Assembly: GCA_905183005.1 (NCBI GenBank)
Contig: CAJJDO010000048.1
Span: forward strand, 169,498 to 233,497
DNA length: 64,000 nucleotides
Direction: 5' to 3'
Source of the DNA: Paramecium pentaurelia
Lineage: Eukaryota > Ciliophora > Oligohymenophorea > Peniculida > Parameciidae
A program made the translations under genes and the position numbers. The notes beneath the pieces were generated by a model. The model was not told the DNA's origin, did not search any database, and worked only from the letters and a program-made list of their open reading frames with translations. Shown here one piece after another: positions 13,854 to 26,945 of the stretch (within the stretch, counting starts at the first letter, position 1; every line of letters begins with the position of its first letter).

Positions 13854-16847
13854 TATTTTATTATTAATTCAATACTAATACACAATTTAAATATATATAT
13901 ATATTATAATAAGATATAATTCACTATGTTCATTACAAAAAAAAATTAAACCATCAAATATTTAATTACTTAGATATACGTTACTCTTTTATGAAGGAAA
14001 TGAATTTTCATTGTATTTGATATATTGGAACAGATAATTTTAACAATATGAAAATCAAAAGTTTAAATAATAGATATTTGAAGATTATGTTAAAAAAAAA
14101 AAAAGGCTTATGTGTTTTGATTTCAAACTTTTTTAACCTATTTGATTTCTAGAATGCTTGTTGATCCTTAGTAGAATCTTAAACCAAAATAAATTTTTCA
14201 TTAGAATTGATTATCATAGTTATAAAAATTCAAAAATCAACATATTAAACTAATTAGACAAATTTTAAGTTTAGATTTTTAAATTAATACAGCAATATTA
14301 TATTTTATTTGCTAAACCTTTTAAAGAAAGAATCTAATATTTAGTGAAACAAAAAGTGAAGATTTTCAATTTAATCTTATGCAATAAAGTGAGTTAAAAT
14401 GTTTTCAATAATTTTCAATTATTTCATAGTCATAAATGAATAATTATCAAATTTAAAGATATAGATCTAATCAAAAATTTCAAACTTTTACTTAAGGCTA
14501 ATCTATTTACTTTAATTTAGTTTAATAATTAAAGCTTTATCCCTCAGATGGAACTTGAATAAATAAAAATTGACATCATTTAACGTTTAACAAAACCCAA
14601 AAAATATAACTTAATCTCATTCATAATATAAAGTTGTTATCTTAGAAAAAATTTCAAACAAAACTTAAAAAATAATGAGTATTATAGTTTATAGATGTAT
14701 TTAAACAAACATAATAGTTAAAGATAAATATAAAACGAAAATTTGTTCCTATGGTTGAAATCTAAAGCAGACTTAATGTAATGGTTTTGTTTAAAATTTC
14801 TCATTCTTTCGATGAAAATATTTTTCTAATCATGAAAGCTTTGAAAATTAGAATAGATTTTTATTCCATTAAAATTGGAGAATACTGATTCTATCCTTGA
14901 GATCAAAAATAAAAAATAAACATAATTATTGGGTTAAGCTTAAATAAATAGTTGTTAATAATAATATTTAATTGTTAAGAAATAATAAAATTAAGTATTA
15001 AACTTTAAAATATGATAATTGAATACTATATACAAGTTTATTGATTAAAATTTAGCCATCTCAATAGGAAAATTTGAATTCTTTCTGTTAATCATCAACT
15101 ATAAATTTATAGTAATTACGGCTCCTTCATGGATCTGAACAAAATTAGAGTGTTTATAGACATTAAAAACTATATAACTATTTATTGGGAATTAAAAAAA
15201 AAATACTGCCTTACATAATTCAATATTTCTATTGAAGTCATTCCATAAAAAAATGTTATTTAAATTTTGTTCAAGTGACAGAAAAAGGCTTTCATTCAGG
15301 ATATATGTTTTAAGTAAATAATACTATAATTAACATTAAATGAAAGTCTCTTTCTATTTATGAAATCAAGAGATACGGGAAATTTAGAAAATTGATTTAC
15401 AATGATATTTTGTAACTTAAGACAAATTAAATGGGAATATAAACTTTATTAATTTTGATTATTTAAAATAAATCAAAAATCAATTCAAAATTAAATTATA
15501 ATAAATAATAAGTTTTAATCATTTCAACTATGAAACTATTCTAATTTTGTTCATAATTTTAAATCTGCACACAGTTATACAAGTGCCTCTTCAAATTAAT
15601 TTCAAATATTTTTTCTAAAATATAAATTTATTCCTCACAAACTTATAACAGATCAATAAGTTTAATTTAACTCTGTGAGGTAATGGAACTTAATCACAAT
15701 ATTCTAGAAATCCTCTTTTGTGAATACGAGCATTACTCTATTCTCTTTTGGTTCCCTGTTTGTTATCCCATTATGCATTTAAAATAATAAAGTTAAATTA
15801 AATTTTTTTTAATATAACTTATTTCCTCTTCTTAATACCTTCATTAACAAGCATTAGTTCAAGGAATTTCTCTTTCGTTTTAGCAAACCACAAACATTAT
15901 TTTTTTTAATATAAAGAATCTATTTCAAAATCTACTAATTTCATTCTCTAATATATATCTTCCTCCAATTTCCTATAGTAATCATAGAGTGAAGGATCAT
16001 GAATTATTTAGTTTCAAAACATCCATTTCCGCAAGTCTTACATTTAACCAAACAATATTTATGTCTTTCACAATATATTTATTCTTAATTTATTTTACTT
16101 CCTAATATTTATAGTATTAATTTAAGATACCCTTGATAACTTTTTAAGAAATTTGAAAAGTGAGTGTTAAAATCTAATTTCTCCAATGCAGAATATATTA
16201 TTTTAGATTTAGGAAGTCAAAGTAGCATTAGAGATGAAAATCTTCTTAATTTCTCCAATTTTTCTTGCGTCTATTTTGTTTTAGTATAAAGATTGGTGAT
16301 AGATATTAAAAACGATTTCTAAAATAAATATTGCGATCTATTTTTAGGTTTTAACTAAATGATTAACTATTGTTCTCACATGAATTAAAATAAATCTTTT
16401 CTTTTCTTATTGGATCATATATGAACATAGATTTATATATCCATTCTAGTATATCTAGATCCCTGTTTTTAAAGTATTAATTTTAATTTTTTTACTCTCT
16501 CATAATACCAAATAATCTATCTCTATCAACACAATTGTAAGCATTTAACAAGCAAAATATATAATGAATTAAGGTAGTATATATTCATCTCTAGCTAATA
16601 GTTCCTTAATTAGCCTATTAATAGTATAAAAACGTCTCTTATTCGATTCCCATAAATATTTAAGAAGTTATTGTTTAAAGGATTCGAATTAAAAACTTTA
16701 AGTATCAAGTCTATTCCATAATAGGCTATTTTTAAATCTAAAAAATATGAAAAGAATTTCTTTCACAGTTAGTTGCACTTCTAGGTATTCCTTTTCAAAT
16801 ATACTCTATTCAATTAAATTAATTAAACAGCATAAAGAATAAATTAA
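13854..16847. other. Mostly noncoding, ambiguous minus-strand open frames
   Basis: No gene can be assigned with confidence. Between about 15.95 and 16.85 kb on the minus strand, all three frames stay open for 60-110 codons in the ciliate code. Some translated pieces look protein-like, for example CVDRDRLFGIMRE near 16.5 kb and CERHKYCLVKCKTCGNGC near 16.05 kb, but they lie in different frames and I could not join them with convincing introns. A decayed gene is the likeliest reading. The stretch ends at the assembly gap. Confidence 0.35.
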
Positions 16848-16904
16848 NNNNNNNNNNNNNNNNNNNNNNNNNNNNNNNNNNNNNNNNNNNNNNNNNNNNN
16901 NNNN
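16848..16904. other. Assembly gap (57 N)
   Basis: This is a run of undetermined bases. It directly abuts a tandem array of near-identical 128-bp TPR exon-intron units, so the gap most probably reflects collapsed or unresolved copies of that array. Confidence 0.95.
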
Positions 16905-17346
16905 AAAAGGTAATTTGAATGAAACTTAATTAAAGGCGATTGCCTAAGATTAATGAATCAATTCGAATAAGCACTAGAATGGTATGGAAAAGCTTTGGCC
17001 ATAAATCCATAGCATGTGTATTCATAATGTGGAAAAGGTAATTTGAATGAAACTTAATTAAAGGTGATTGCCTAAGATTAATGAATCAATTCGAATAAGC
17101 TCTAGAATGGTACGAAAAAGTTTTGGCCATAAATAGTTAGCATGCGTATTCATTATATGGAAAAGGTCATCTTAATTTATTATCTTTTAGCTTTTATTTT
17201 ATTAGAATATAAAAAATACAAAAATGCTTATTCATTGTTTAATTAAGCAATATAAATCATGCCAAATAAATAAATAAATGATGAATTTTTAGGTAATTCT
17301 TTTAACAATATTAGCCTAATTTTGCCTAAGATCATAATAATAATGA
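16905..17346 (+). CDS. TPR protein, 3' end (5' lost in gap)
   Basis: This is the terminal part of a gene whose start lies in or beyond the gap. Read continuously it appears frameshifted and full of TGA, but removing introns at 16910-16935, 17038-17063, 17166-17190 and 17293-17314 (26, 26, 25 and 22 nt) leaves one frame. The first two exons each encode a complete 34-residue TPR (core MNQFEQALEWYGKALAINP), and the third encodes a diverged TPR (YKKYKNAYSLFNQAIQIMP). A short tail ends at TGA 17344-17346. Every intron interrupts at the same phase-1 position (AAA G/). The unit is the same as in the genes at 12.5 and 19.9 kb. The function is a protein-interaction scaffold by inference from TPR only. 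Confidence 0.8.
16910..17165 (+). repeat. Two 128-bp tandem TPR exon-intron units
   Basis: Units 16910-17037 and 17038-17165 are about 90% identical by eye. The 26-nt intron at the head of each is identical, while the roughly dozen differences fall in the exon. The 128 bp equal 102 bp (34 codons) plus a 26-nt intron, so the duplicated module is a whole intron plus a whole TPR exon. Confidence 0.9.
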
Positions 17347-19941
17347 AAAATCAGTAAATATGCATTCAATTTTATAATTTCTTTAATTTCAAACTAATTC
17401 TAATTTTTTATTCAATTTTCAATCTTTCTATTTTTCTTTTTTACTATATACACAATTCAATTTTGAATATATTTGTTTTTTTGAAAGAATATTACTTCTC
17501 AATTGGCTAATATTTGAAATAGTGATTTTTTTAAATTAGTTTAATTTTTTATAATCAATTAAAGAAATTTTTAATCCATAATTATCCTTATAATTATTTC
17601 AAATGTGAAAAATGAATGTCCCATAAAACTTAATTTATAATCATCTATAAATCTTATCACAAATTTTATTATATTAGAATTATGATTACTTTAAATTATT
17701 TTTTTTTTAAATAATGAATAATAACTATTTAGTATAAATCAATCATTATTATAGTAATTTATATAAAATTTTAGTCTTCTAATAATCAATTATTTATTAA
17801 AATTATAAAAATATTATAAGATTAAGAAATTCTTAAAATATACTGATATATTTATTATAATTAGATAAGGTATAATCAAAAAAATTCTAATCATTAAATA
17901 ATATTTAACATTTTAATTTCAAATTATTATTATTTTTGTCTCTGATTGAGTTTTTATCTATTTTTTTTTTTTTACTATTATAAAGGATGATTTCTTCACA
18001 TATTTAAAACTAGAAGTTATTAAGATAAAAATAATTGTTTCCTTCGAGTAATATTTCATAATTTTAATAAATGAAAAAATTATTACTGAAACGCTTCAAT
18101 ATTATTCTCATTTAATTGAGATTTTTTTTTAAAGATTTAGGATTTTAAGAACCTCATTAAAAATTGAAAATCTATCATTTAAAAAATATAATTTATTTAG
18201 AGAAAATTAGAATTTTTTAAAATATTATAGAACGTTAACAATAGTATCTAATTATTTGTAAAGTAATACTATTTTTGATGAAGAGTTTGATTCTCCAAAG
18301 GCCTCACAGTCGACAGTCAAAAGAAATTGCAAGAAATCAGACAAATAGTATAGTGTTAAGAAATGGTATTGTACCTAAATAAGTTTTATCCTTTTTATCC
18401 GTTTTTTAAAAATCCTATTTCATTATAAGCTTTTATTCGAAATTAACAAATATAAATTAAGAAGTAGTTTATCTTTATATCTTACTTATTTTTTAGTATT
18501 TGAGGGAAATTATCATTGACTTTCATAATGCATATTGGAATTCAAGAGTTATCTGAGGATATTGAATTATTATCTTAGTTGAGTTTAAAGAAAGATCAAT
18601 ATATTATAAAAATTATAAAATTTATAAAAATAATCTCTAATATCCATACTATATATGATAAAAATATATCAGAATAAAAATTAAACTATTTATAACGAAA
18701 CTTTTTACTATAGTAATATATAAATTCTATAACCTTTTTATTAAACTTAATAAGAACTTTCACCTATATATGTCCCTGAAAATATGTATCATTAAGCATT
18801 CAATTTCTTAGATTATTGAATAATTCAAACAATACAATTAATTTTTCTATAATTATCAAATTGATAAATACATGACAATTAGATGAATTAATAAATTTTG
18901 AATGTACAAATTTTTAACAATATTTGATCATTTATTTTTTTTTTGTATAATTTAGAAATTTATTAATTAATTTTAATGATACATTAATATTTCTTTTGTT
19001 CAATTTTACAAGCCAAAAATTAACGATAATAGTTAATATTAAAATTTGAAAGAATAATTTAAATAATTATTTTGATATTTGAATAATTATATTTAGTAGA
19101 ATATCATTATATTGCTAATAATAATCAGAAATTTGATCAAAAATAACTTACTGTAATTATTCAATCTATCAGACTAATAATATTCTTTTTTTAAACTACA
19201 TGAATCGCTCTTAATAATTAAAAATTATCATAAGGTTAACATTTATAAAACTCTCTTTTAATACTTTCTGAATTTTTTCAATGAGTATAAATATCTAAAA
19301 ATTAATAATTAAAAATATCAAAATATCTCTTTTTTATCATTTTACTTTAATAATTTGTACAGTTATCCAGAAATATCGTTAATTTTCATTTTTTGTAGAA
19401 TTTGGTTGCACTTTGTAATTAGCTTTTCTATTAATTGCCCAAACAAAAATTTATAAACATATCTTATACATGCATGAAACATCTAAAAGTCATTTTAACC
19501 TATTTCCCTAAAGTTAACATTATCAATCGAAACAAGTCCTTATTTTAATACACAAGACTTTTGGATTCTTGTAGATCATGATAATGAGAATACTAACAGA
19601 TATTTTAATTAGTTTCAATTAATATTATAATAATGATAGGAACATAAAAATATTTTGCATAAGTAATAAATAAGATTTAATTCAATACAAATTAGATTTT
19701 ACTTTTAGTCCCATTACTAATTTTTCTATTAAAAGTATTTAGATTCTATTTCAAAATTTCATATTAGATTATTTTAATTATATAAAATATTTAATATATT
19801 ATAAAATTTTAATTATATATTCAAATGGACATAAATGAATTTAATAACAATATTGAGATCATTAATATATGATTGCAATGTTATAAAAATTAACGAAATT
19901 TTTCATTATATAATTTGGAATAAACCTTATAAATTTATTAT
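17347..19941. other. Noncoding AT-rich intergenic stretch
   Basis: No gene is supported. It contains copy 2 of the dispersed repeat (17969-18264). Immediately after that lies a slightly GC-richer patch at 18275-18390 whose plus-strand frame reads DEEFDSPKASQSTVKRN and then continues open without a recognisable domain; it may be a relic. Homopolymer T runs are common. Confidence 0.45.
17969..18264 (+). repeat. Dispersed repeat, copy 2
   Basis: This is the direct-orientation counterpart of 432-742, described there. After the last shared block (acgttaacaatagtatct, then attatttg) the two flanks are unrelated, giving a defined right boundary. Confidence 0.7.
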
Positions 19942-22900
19942 TCATTTTGATTTTACAGAATTTGGTTTCTTAAATACATCCTCACATTATTCTATATATA
20001 AATATTATAAAAATACTTTTTCTTGTTTGAACCCATTCATCATTAGGCTTAATTTTTAATGCTTTATCAAAAATTGATAATGCCTCTGAATACTTTTTTG
20101 TTTCTTGTAGGCAAGCACCTTAATATATTTATATATATGAATACCTTTTTATATAAGTGAAATATAATTATTAGGATTAATACTCAAAGCATTATTAAAT
20201 TATAACAAGGCTTAATCATATTGTTTAAGCATTCTTAATATTTCACCTAATTATGATAACTTCTTACCTTTGCAAGCTAAAGAATTGACATGTTTTGAAT
20301 CATGCTTTAATGCAAAGTCAACCCATTGTTCAGCTAAAATAAACTAACCCTAAGCCCTTAAACAATCAGCTATTAATATTCATCAAATTCTACCTTTACA
20401 AAATAGAGCATTTACTGATTTAGAATCATAGGCCAAAATCTTTTCAGCTATTACTATCGATTCTTTATATTTTCCCAAAGCTCTTAAATTATCAGCTAAG
20501 AATTAATAATTAAATTACCTTTATAGTTTAAAATATTAATGTTATTTGGATCTTATTCAAGAACTTTTTCAACCCAAATATTTGATTCTTCATGTTTTTC
20601 TGTAGAATGTAAGAGTTAAGCTAAATTAAATTATCAATTATTTTATACCTTTTTATTCAATAACAGTTAAATTATTAGGATCAATTATTAAATATTTATC
20701 TATATAGATGAGTGCATCAGAATATTGTCCTAATAATCTTAAACAATTGGCTAAATATAACAATAGAGTACATTTACAAAGAATAGTCTCAGCATGATCT
20801 GGATTAACTTTTAAAAGTGCATCAGTCTATTCTAGAGCTTCATTAAAACGACCAAGTTTAAATAAGGTATTTGCTAAATTAATATAATTGAATTACCTTT
20901 AATATATAAAGTAGGAACATGATTTGGATCAATTTCTAGAACCAAATCAGCACAAATAAGAGTCTCTTTATTTTTATTTTATAAATGTAAACACTACGCT
21001 TATAATTTATTATAAATTTGGATACTTTTACAAATTAGTATATCTTTGTTCTAAAAATTAATTTCTAAAACCTTATCAGCTTACTTAGATGCTTCTACAT
21101 GTTAACCCATTTCTAATAATACATTAACTTAGAATATAATGTTATATATACCTCTACAACTAATAACTTACTCATTATTTGGATCTAATGCTAATACTTT
21201 ATTAATATAATCTAATGCCTCATTGTAATCTTTAAGTTTATATAAACATTGTGCTTATGTTAAATGATGAAGTATACCTTTGCAACTTAAAATATCTATA
21301 TGATTTGGATTTATATCCAATATTTTATTACAACATAACAAAGCATCTTAATACCTTTTTAATTATCTTAAACAATCAGCTAAAAATATTTAAATTTCAT
21401 TCACCTTTACAACATAAGGAATTTAGATTATTTGGATCTAATTCTAAAATCTAATCAGATAGTGCAATTGAATCATCAATTTTTCCAAGCCAATATATGC
21501 ATTAAACTAATATAAAATAATTTAAAACGTTTGCAATCTAATGTATTTATATGTTTTGGCTCTATTAACAAGGCTTTTTCTACTAACTCTAGTGATTACT
21601 AATATTACCCCACCAATTTTAACTAATTAGCTATGAAATATTTTTAGATTGTACCTTTCTAACGTATAATATTAATTGATTTTGGATTGGCTACAACAGC
21701 TTTCTCTGACCAAATGGCAGCTTCATCATATTAACTAAGTAATCGTAAGCAACTTGCTAAATATAAATATTATTTTAAAGATACCTTTACAATGTAAACT
21801 TCTCGTATGGTCAGGATTTAAAGCCAATACCTTATCGGACCAAACAATTGCATCTTTGTAATTCCCAAGCAATCTTAGATTATCAGCTAAAATATGATAT
21901 TAAATTTTCAACCTTTACAATACAATGTATCTAAATTATTAGGATCTATTTCCAAAACTTAATCAGCCCAGCGTATGGCTTCTTGAAATTGATCTAGTAA
22001 ATATAAACTTTAAGCTTAGATATTATAAGAAAACTTACTTTTTAATAATAACAATTCTAAATTTTTAGGTTCCTTCTCTAACAATTTATTTATACAAATT
22101 AAGGCATCCTTATGATTACCTTCTTATTTTAAGCTATTTGCTTAAGGTTAATATTATTTTACCCTTATAAAATAAAGCAGTTTGATTATTATAGTCAATA
22201 CTCAATACTCTGTCAGCATAAGTTTCTACTTTTTTATATTTTTTACGCATAAATAAACTCATAGCTTATAATATTTTAAACAATACTTTTAAAAATTAAA
22301 GCATTTAGATGATTAGGAATCTTAGTTAAAATTTTACCAGCTAATTTAATAGCTTTATGATACTTTCCAAGAGAATATAAAATTTCAGCTAAAAAATAGT
22401 TGGATAATAATAATACTTTTGCAATCCAAAGCATCTATGTTATTAGAATCTTATACCAATACCTTGTCTATAATTTTTAATGCTTCATTTGATTTTTTTT
22501 GTATTAATAAGATTTTTGCTATGATTTTAAAATTGATTTACCTTTAACACAAATAAGATTTATCTGACTTGAATCTACACTTACAATTTTATCTATCATT
22601 TGAATTGTTTCTTCATGTTTCTAGAGACCAAATAAACTTTAAACTTTTATTTATTTATTACTTTTACTTTTACAATACAATATCTTGGAATTGTTTGGAT
22701 TTTCAACCAAAGCATTTTCAGCACATTCTAAAGCCTCTTAACATTTACCAATCATAATTAAACTATACACTATTGAAATTGAACTTATAATTACTTTTAC
22801 AAAATAAGGTATTTATGTTTTTGGGATCTAAATTTAAAACCACATCTGCCAATTAAATAGATTAATAATATTGTCTAAGTTCTCTTAAGCAATTTACTAT

Positions 22901-24074
22901 CAATTACCATATTCAATTACCTTTATTATTCAAAGAATTTAAATGATTGGAATTAATATATAATACTTTTTCTATAACATCCAAAGCTTCTTTGTATTTT
23001 CCAAGTTTACATAAACAATAAACTAATATCTTAATAAATTCTTACTTTTACAATCTAAACCTTTAATATGATTAGGTTCTATTTCAAGTACTTTATCAGC
23101 CCAAACTATAGCTTCATCATATTTTTCTATTAACCTTAGACTATATGCTAAAAATTATGATGAATGTACATTTAAGATAAAATGCTTTAGAATTACTAGG
23201 ATTTAAAACTAATGATTAATTAAACATTTCAATAGCTTCTTTAAACATTTATTTTTCAGTTAACCTCTGACCTACCAAATTTTATAATTAAATAAATACC
23301 CTTAACACAAAGTTCTAATGATTATTGAATATCTTTAAGATTAGAAACAATATTTTTATCCCTTGATAAACTATTTTTATCATCTAATCTATAACTTTTT
23401 TCCTTTGACAAACTATTTTTTTTAACTACCTTTTTATTTTTTTAGCTTGTTTAACTAAATTTATCACTTGATCTACTTATTTTATCACTCAATCCACTGT
23501 CTTTTAAGATTACTTCTTAATATTTATCTTCACTTAATCTACTAATCTTTTCACTTGATTCACTATTTATTTTATTTATTTCTTTATTTAATTTCCTATT
23601 TTTTTCTTCTTTTACAATCAACTTATTTTAGAGATTTATAATTTATTGATTAAACATTTATCCATTTTCTTAGATTATTTTAATAGTCTCTTCTTTAAAT
23701 TCATTGTATTTTAACATTTAACTAATAACATCATTTATTTCATTTAAGCCTGTATTTTCGATTCTCTGCTAATTTAATACATATTTTGTTTTTATTCCTT
23801 CTTTTAAATTTAAAAAATTCTATAGAATATTATCTAGATATTTAGATAATTCATTCATTAGGTTTTCATAATCTGTTTCAAATTTTTCTATTTATTCAAT
23901 AAATTATGGAATATCTATCCAATCTTATAAATGAGTTGAATGATGTTTATTTTAAACACATTTCATACAAAATAGTCTAAATTCTGTACATTATTCATTT
24001 AGACATACCATTTTAACATTACTCTTATGTTCAACTATTGAGCAAGGTAATTCTAGACTCTTTTCTGTAATCAT
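19942..24074 (-). CDS. B-box / multi-TPR protein, one exon per TPR
   Basis: This is a large interaction protein of roughly 1,150 aa. The start ATG at 24074 has an in-frame TGA seven codons upstream. The N-terminus carries a B-box-like zinc-binding pattern (residues about 11-45: C and H, then CLNEQC, FCMKC, KHHSTH). A coiled-coil-prone segment and a Ser/Lys-rich linker follow. From about 23.3 kb down to 20.05 kb the gene repeats with a period of about 125 bp: one 34-residue TPR exon, then an intron of 21-28 nt, always in phase 1 after AAA G. I count about 26 such introns, for example at 20119-20144, 20247-20267 and 20370-20393. A final 25-nt intron (19992-20016) precedes a short tail ending in TGA at 19942-19944. 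Individual TPRs have diver­ged while intron position is conserved. The cellular role is not known. Confidence 0.85.
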
Positions 24075-24940
24075 TCTAAATAATTATTAGTATTCTCAAA
24101 TAAAATTATTTTATTAATAAATCATAACCATATGCTTGACAACAACTACTATTTATTCGAAATTCATAAAATACTTTTTAAAACACATTTCAACTACTAA
24201 ATAATGAGATAATTCACTATCTATATAATTATTAAATATTTATAGGAGGATTTTAAGTAGTTTATATTTTTCGATCAACAAATATAATTTGATTATATTC
24301 CAATATGATATTTGAATATTATAGAATTTAAGTAAATCATCTAATAAATTTAAGATTTATATTAGTAAAATCTTAGAAATAACTTGTAAAAAATTTTAAT
24401 TTATTTATTAAGTTGAAATACTGTAATATATAATGTTTAGAGTTTTGTTGAATAAAGGAGTTATGATATTTAAGTTTAATAAACTGTTGAAATTATAATA
24501 ACAGAATTCAAGAATATTGAATAATATTATTTTTAGTTTTTAATGTAATTATCAGTGTTTAATATAAAAATTTAGGCTAAAACAAGTTAATTTTAGATCT
24601 ATAGAAAATTAAGTATTTAATGCTTAAATAAGATAATTTATCATAATCTTTTTCATCAAGCAAATAATTCATAAAAGCGAAAATTTATTTGATTTCTTTT
24701 GTAATCTTATTTAAGATGTTCTTCTATTTTCTATAAAATTATTATATTTAATATACTAATTTAAGTCACATTATAAATGATATTTAATACAATAAAATCA
24801 AATCAAATCTAAATATATGATTTAAGTGATATAATTAACAAAATCTCAATTTTATAATGTCTACTTTCTCAATTATTATTTGTATTTATATCTATAATAA
24901 GAATCTATGTTAAATTATTGCATTTAAAATAAAAAATCAA
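24075..24940. other. Intergenic, divergent promoters
   Basis: This is 866 bp between two divergently transcribed starts (TPR gene at 24074 minus, membrane protein at 24941 plus). It must hold both promoters. No motif, RNA gene or repeat could be recognised. Confidence 0.6.
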
Positions 24941-26446
24941 ATGAAAATCTTAAAATTCATAAAAGAAATGGATGTATTTGGGGCATTACTATTTTAAAAA
25001 GTTGATTAAACTTCTCAGATCCATAAAAGTGTATTAGGAGGTTTAATATCAATATTACTTTTTTCATCAAGCTTGGCCTATACAATTTTTGAATTCTATC
25101 AGTGGAATACATATTAATTAAGTCCAAAAATATCTACATCTAATTATGCATCTGATTTTGAATTGTTAGATTTGAAATATGATATTGTAAAATTTCATTT
25201 CTGGAAAGATTAAAGAAGTATAATAGATCCATTTGAGAATAAAATACTAATACCTATGATTAGTTATACTTAGAATTATACAATAGTTGAAACCCATGTT
25301 CTAAATTTATCCAACGAAACAAGTTATCAAGGAAATTATTATATAATACCAGAGATGAGGATAGGATTTACAAATATTAAAGGATAAATACGAACAACAT
25401 CTGAAATGTTTATATTTTTTGTAAAATGTCAATAAGAATTACTAAAAGAAAATGAATAATGTGCATCTTAAGAAATGGTTGATTAATTTTTTAGTTAACC
25501 ATTAAATACGATTTCAATTTAATTACATTATAAATAAATAGACTCTAAAGATGCTTCAATTTCATAAAGTATCCAAGAATTATTGATTTAAGTGGAGAGA
25601 GAAAGTTGCTATACATTGAATACTTATCTTTAGACAAATCGATATTAAGTAAAAAATTCATTTCTTTTTGGATAAGCCTAATAGTATGAATTTGTTAATA
25701 GTGTAGAAATACAACCATAAACTAATTCTTTATCTTATTGCCAATAAGCTTTTGGATATGAAACTTATGCTATATTTTTTATTGAGATGAATGGAAATTA
25801 AATTAAAACTATTATTGAATATCCGAATTTAGGTGATGTTTTAGCTAATATAGGATCTATAATTTAAGTTTTATTTATGACACGATTCATAATAATTTAA
25901 ATAAATTCTTATTTATAACATTAATAGGTTATCCATTAATTAATTTCATTTTATTATCCACAATTTTAAAATATAAAAATATTCAAAAATTGGAGAGGTA
26001 GAATTTGTAAAGTGTATTTAAAGAATTAAGAATTAGATATCTAAGAATTTCTTTTATTTTACAATAATATAACAAAGTAAATGGAATAAAAATTAACATT
26101 AATGAATATATTATATGAAATCTCAAGACTTTATTTATTAATAAGATCAAATAAATCTAGAGATGAGATCAATAGATGTCATTAAATAGGAATTCCATTA
26201 AAATTAAGAAATTAATCAATTAATAATGAATTAGATTATTCACCAGGATTTGTGTTCAGAAATCAAGGCTATATCACAACTTCTCCAACATCTTAGAAAG
26301 CATAAATTGAGAGTTTATCATTAAATAGTTTTGATGTGAATATTTTATCTTTAAATAAAAGTAGATAATACATAAAAGATAATCTCACAGAACAGCTCTC
26401 TTTTGAAGAACATAGATTTTATGATTTAAATAAAATACTATGGTGA
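24941..26446 (+). CDS. Ciliate-type two-TM membrane protein
   Basis: This is an intronless frame of 501 codons ending at TGA 26444-26446. The protein has a hydrophobic N-terminal segment (residues about 32-50, LGGLISILLFSSSLAY), a long extracytoplasmic-looking middle, and a second hydrophobic segment after a conserved-looking GDVLANIGSI motif (residues about 300-320). A basic, Gln/Asn-rich tail follows. This layout recalls a large family of putative transmembrane proteins in Paramecium and Tetrahymena of unknown function; that family link is from memory and not tested here. The ATG at 24941 is the first in frame; an alternative start at 24968 would remove nine residues. It is convergent with the transporter gene downstream. 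Confidence 0.75.
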
Positions 26447-26945
26447 AAATGTATATATATATATATATATAATATAAATATAAATTAATTTATTATTATT
26501 ATATTAGATTCTCATAATAATAAGATGATTTAAATAATAGAATATACAAAAATTGGTTATAAATTATCTTTTTATCAAAATATTAATTCTTTATTGAATA
26601 ACAATAATAGACTACTTCATATATCAGTTTTCTAATTTAATATATGATAATAAAATGATAATATAGTTTAGTATTTAATTTTTATTAAAAATTTATTACT
26701 CTTATACCAAAGAATAAGAATATTTATATGAAATGCTTATTGTAATTTAATCATAAAGAATATAATAGTCAAGATTTAATATAGATTATTTCATAAATAG
26801 GATTTTTATCAATGCAACTTTATTTTGGATTAAGAAAATTAATAATAAAAAATTATAAATAAAGAAATTAAGTATTCGTTATATAAATAAGAAAATTAAA
26901 ACAAAAACAATAATAAATAAATTTAAATATTTAATAACATTATAG
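26447..26945. other. Intergenic between convergent genes
   Basis: This is 499 bp of noncoding DNA holding the 3' ends of two convergent genes. A short (AT)n microsatellite lies at 26452-26470. Nothing else is recognised. Confidence 0.6.

Noticed and set aside
16905..17190. Apparent frameshifted TPR pseudogene, because the 128-bp period is not a multiple of three and TGA appears in each unit
   Set aside because: The 26 nt at the head of each unit have intron ends and contain the TGA; removing them restores one TPR frame with a normal end, so it is a spliced gene.
19835..22757. Plus-strand open frames of 60-75 codons across 19.8-22.8 kb
   Set aside because: Apart from its noncoding edge, this region is antisense to the spliced TPR gene; the frames show no motif and no consistent introns.
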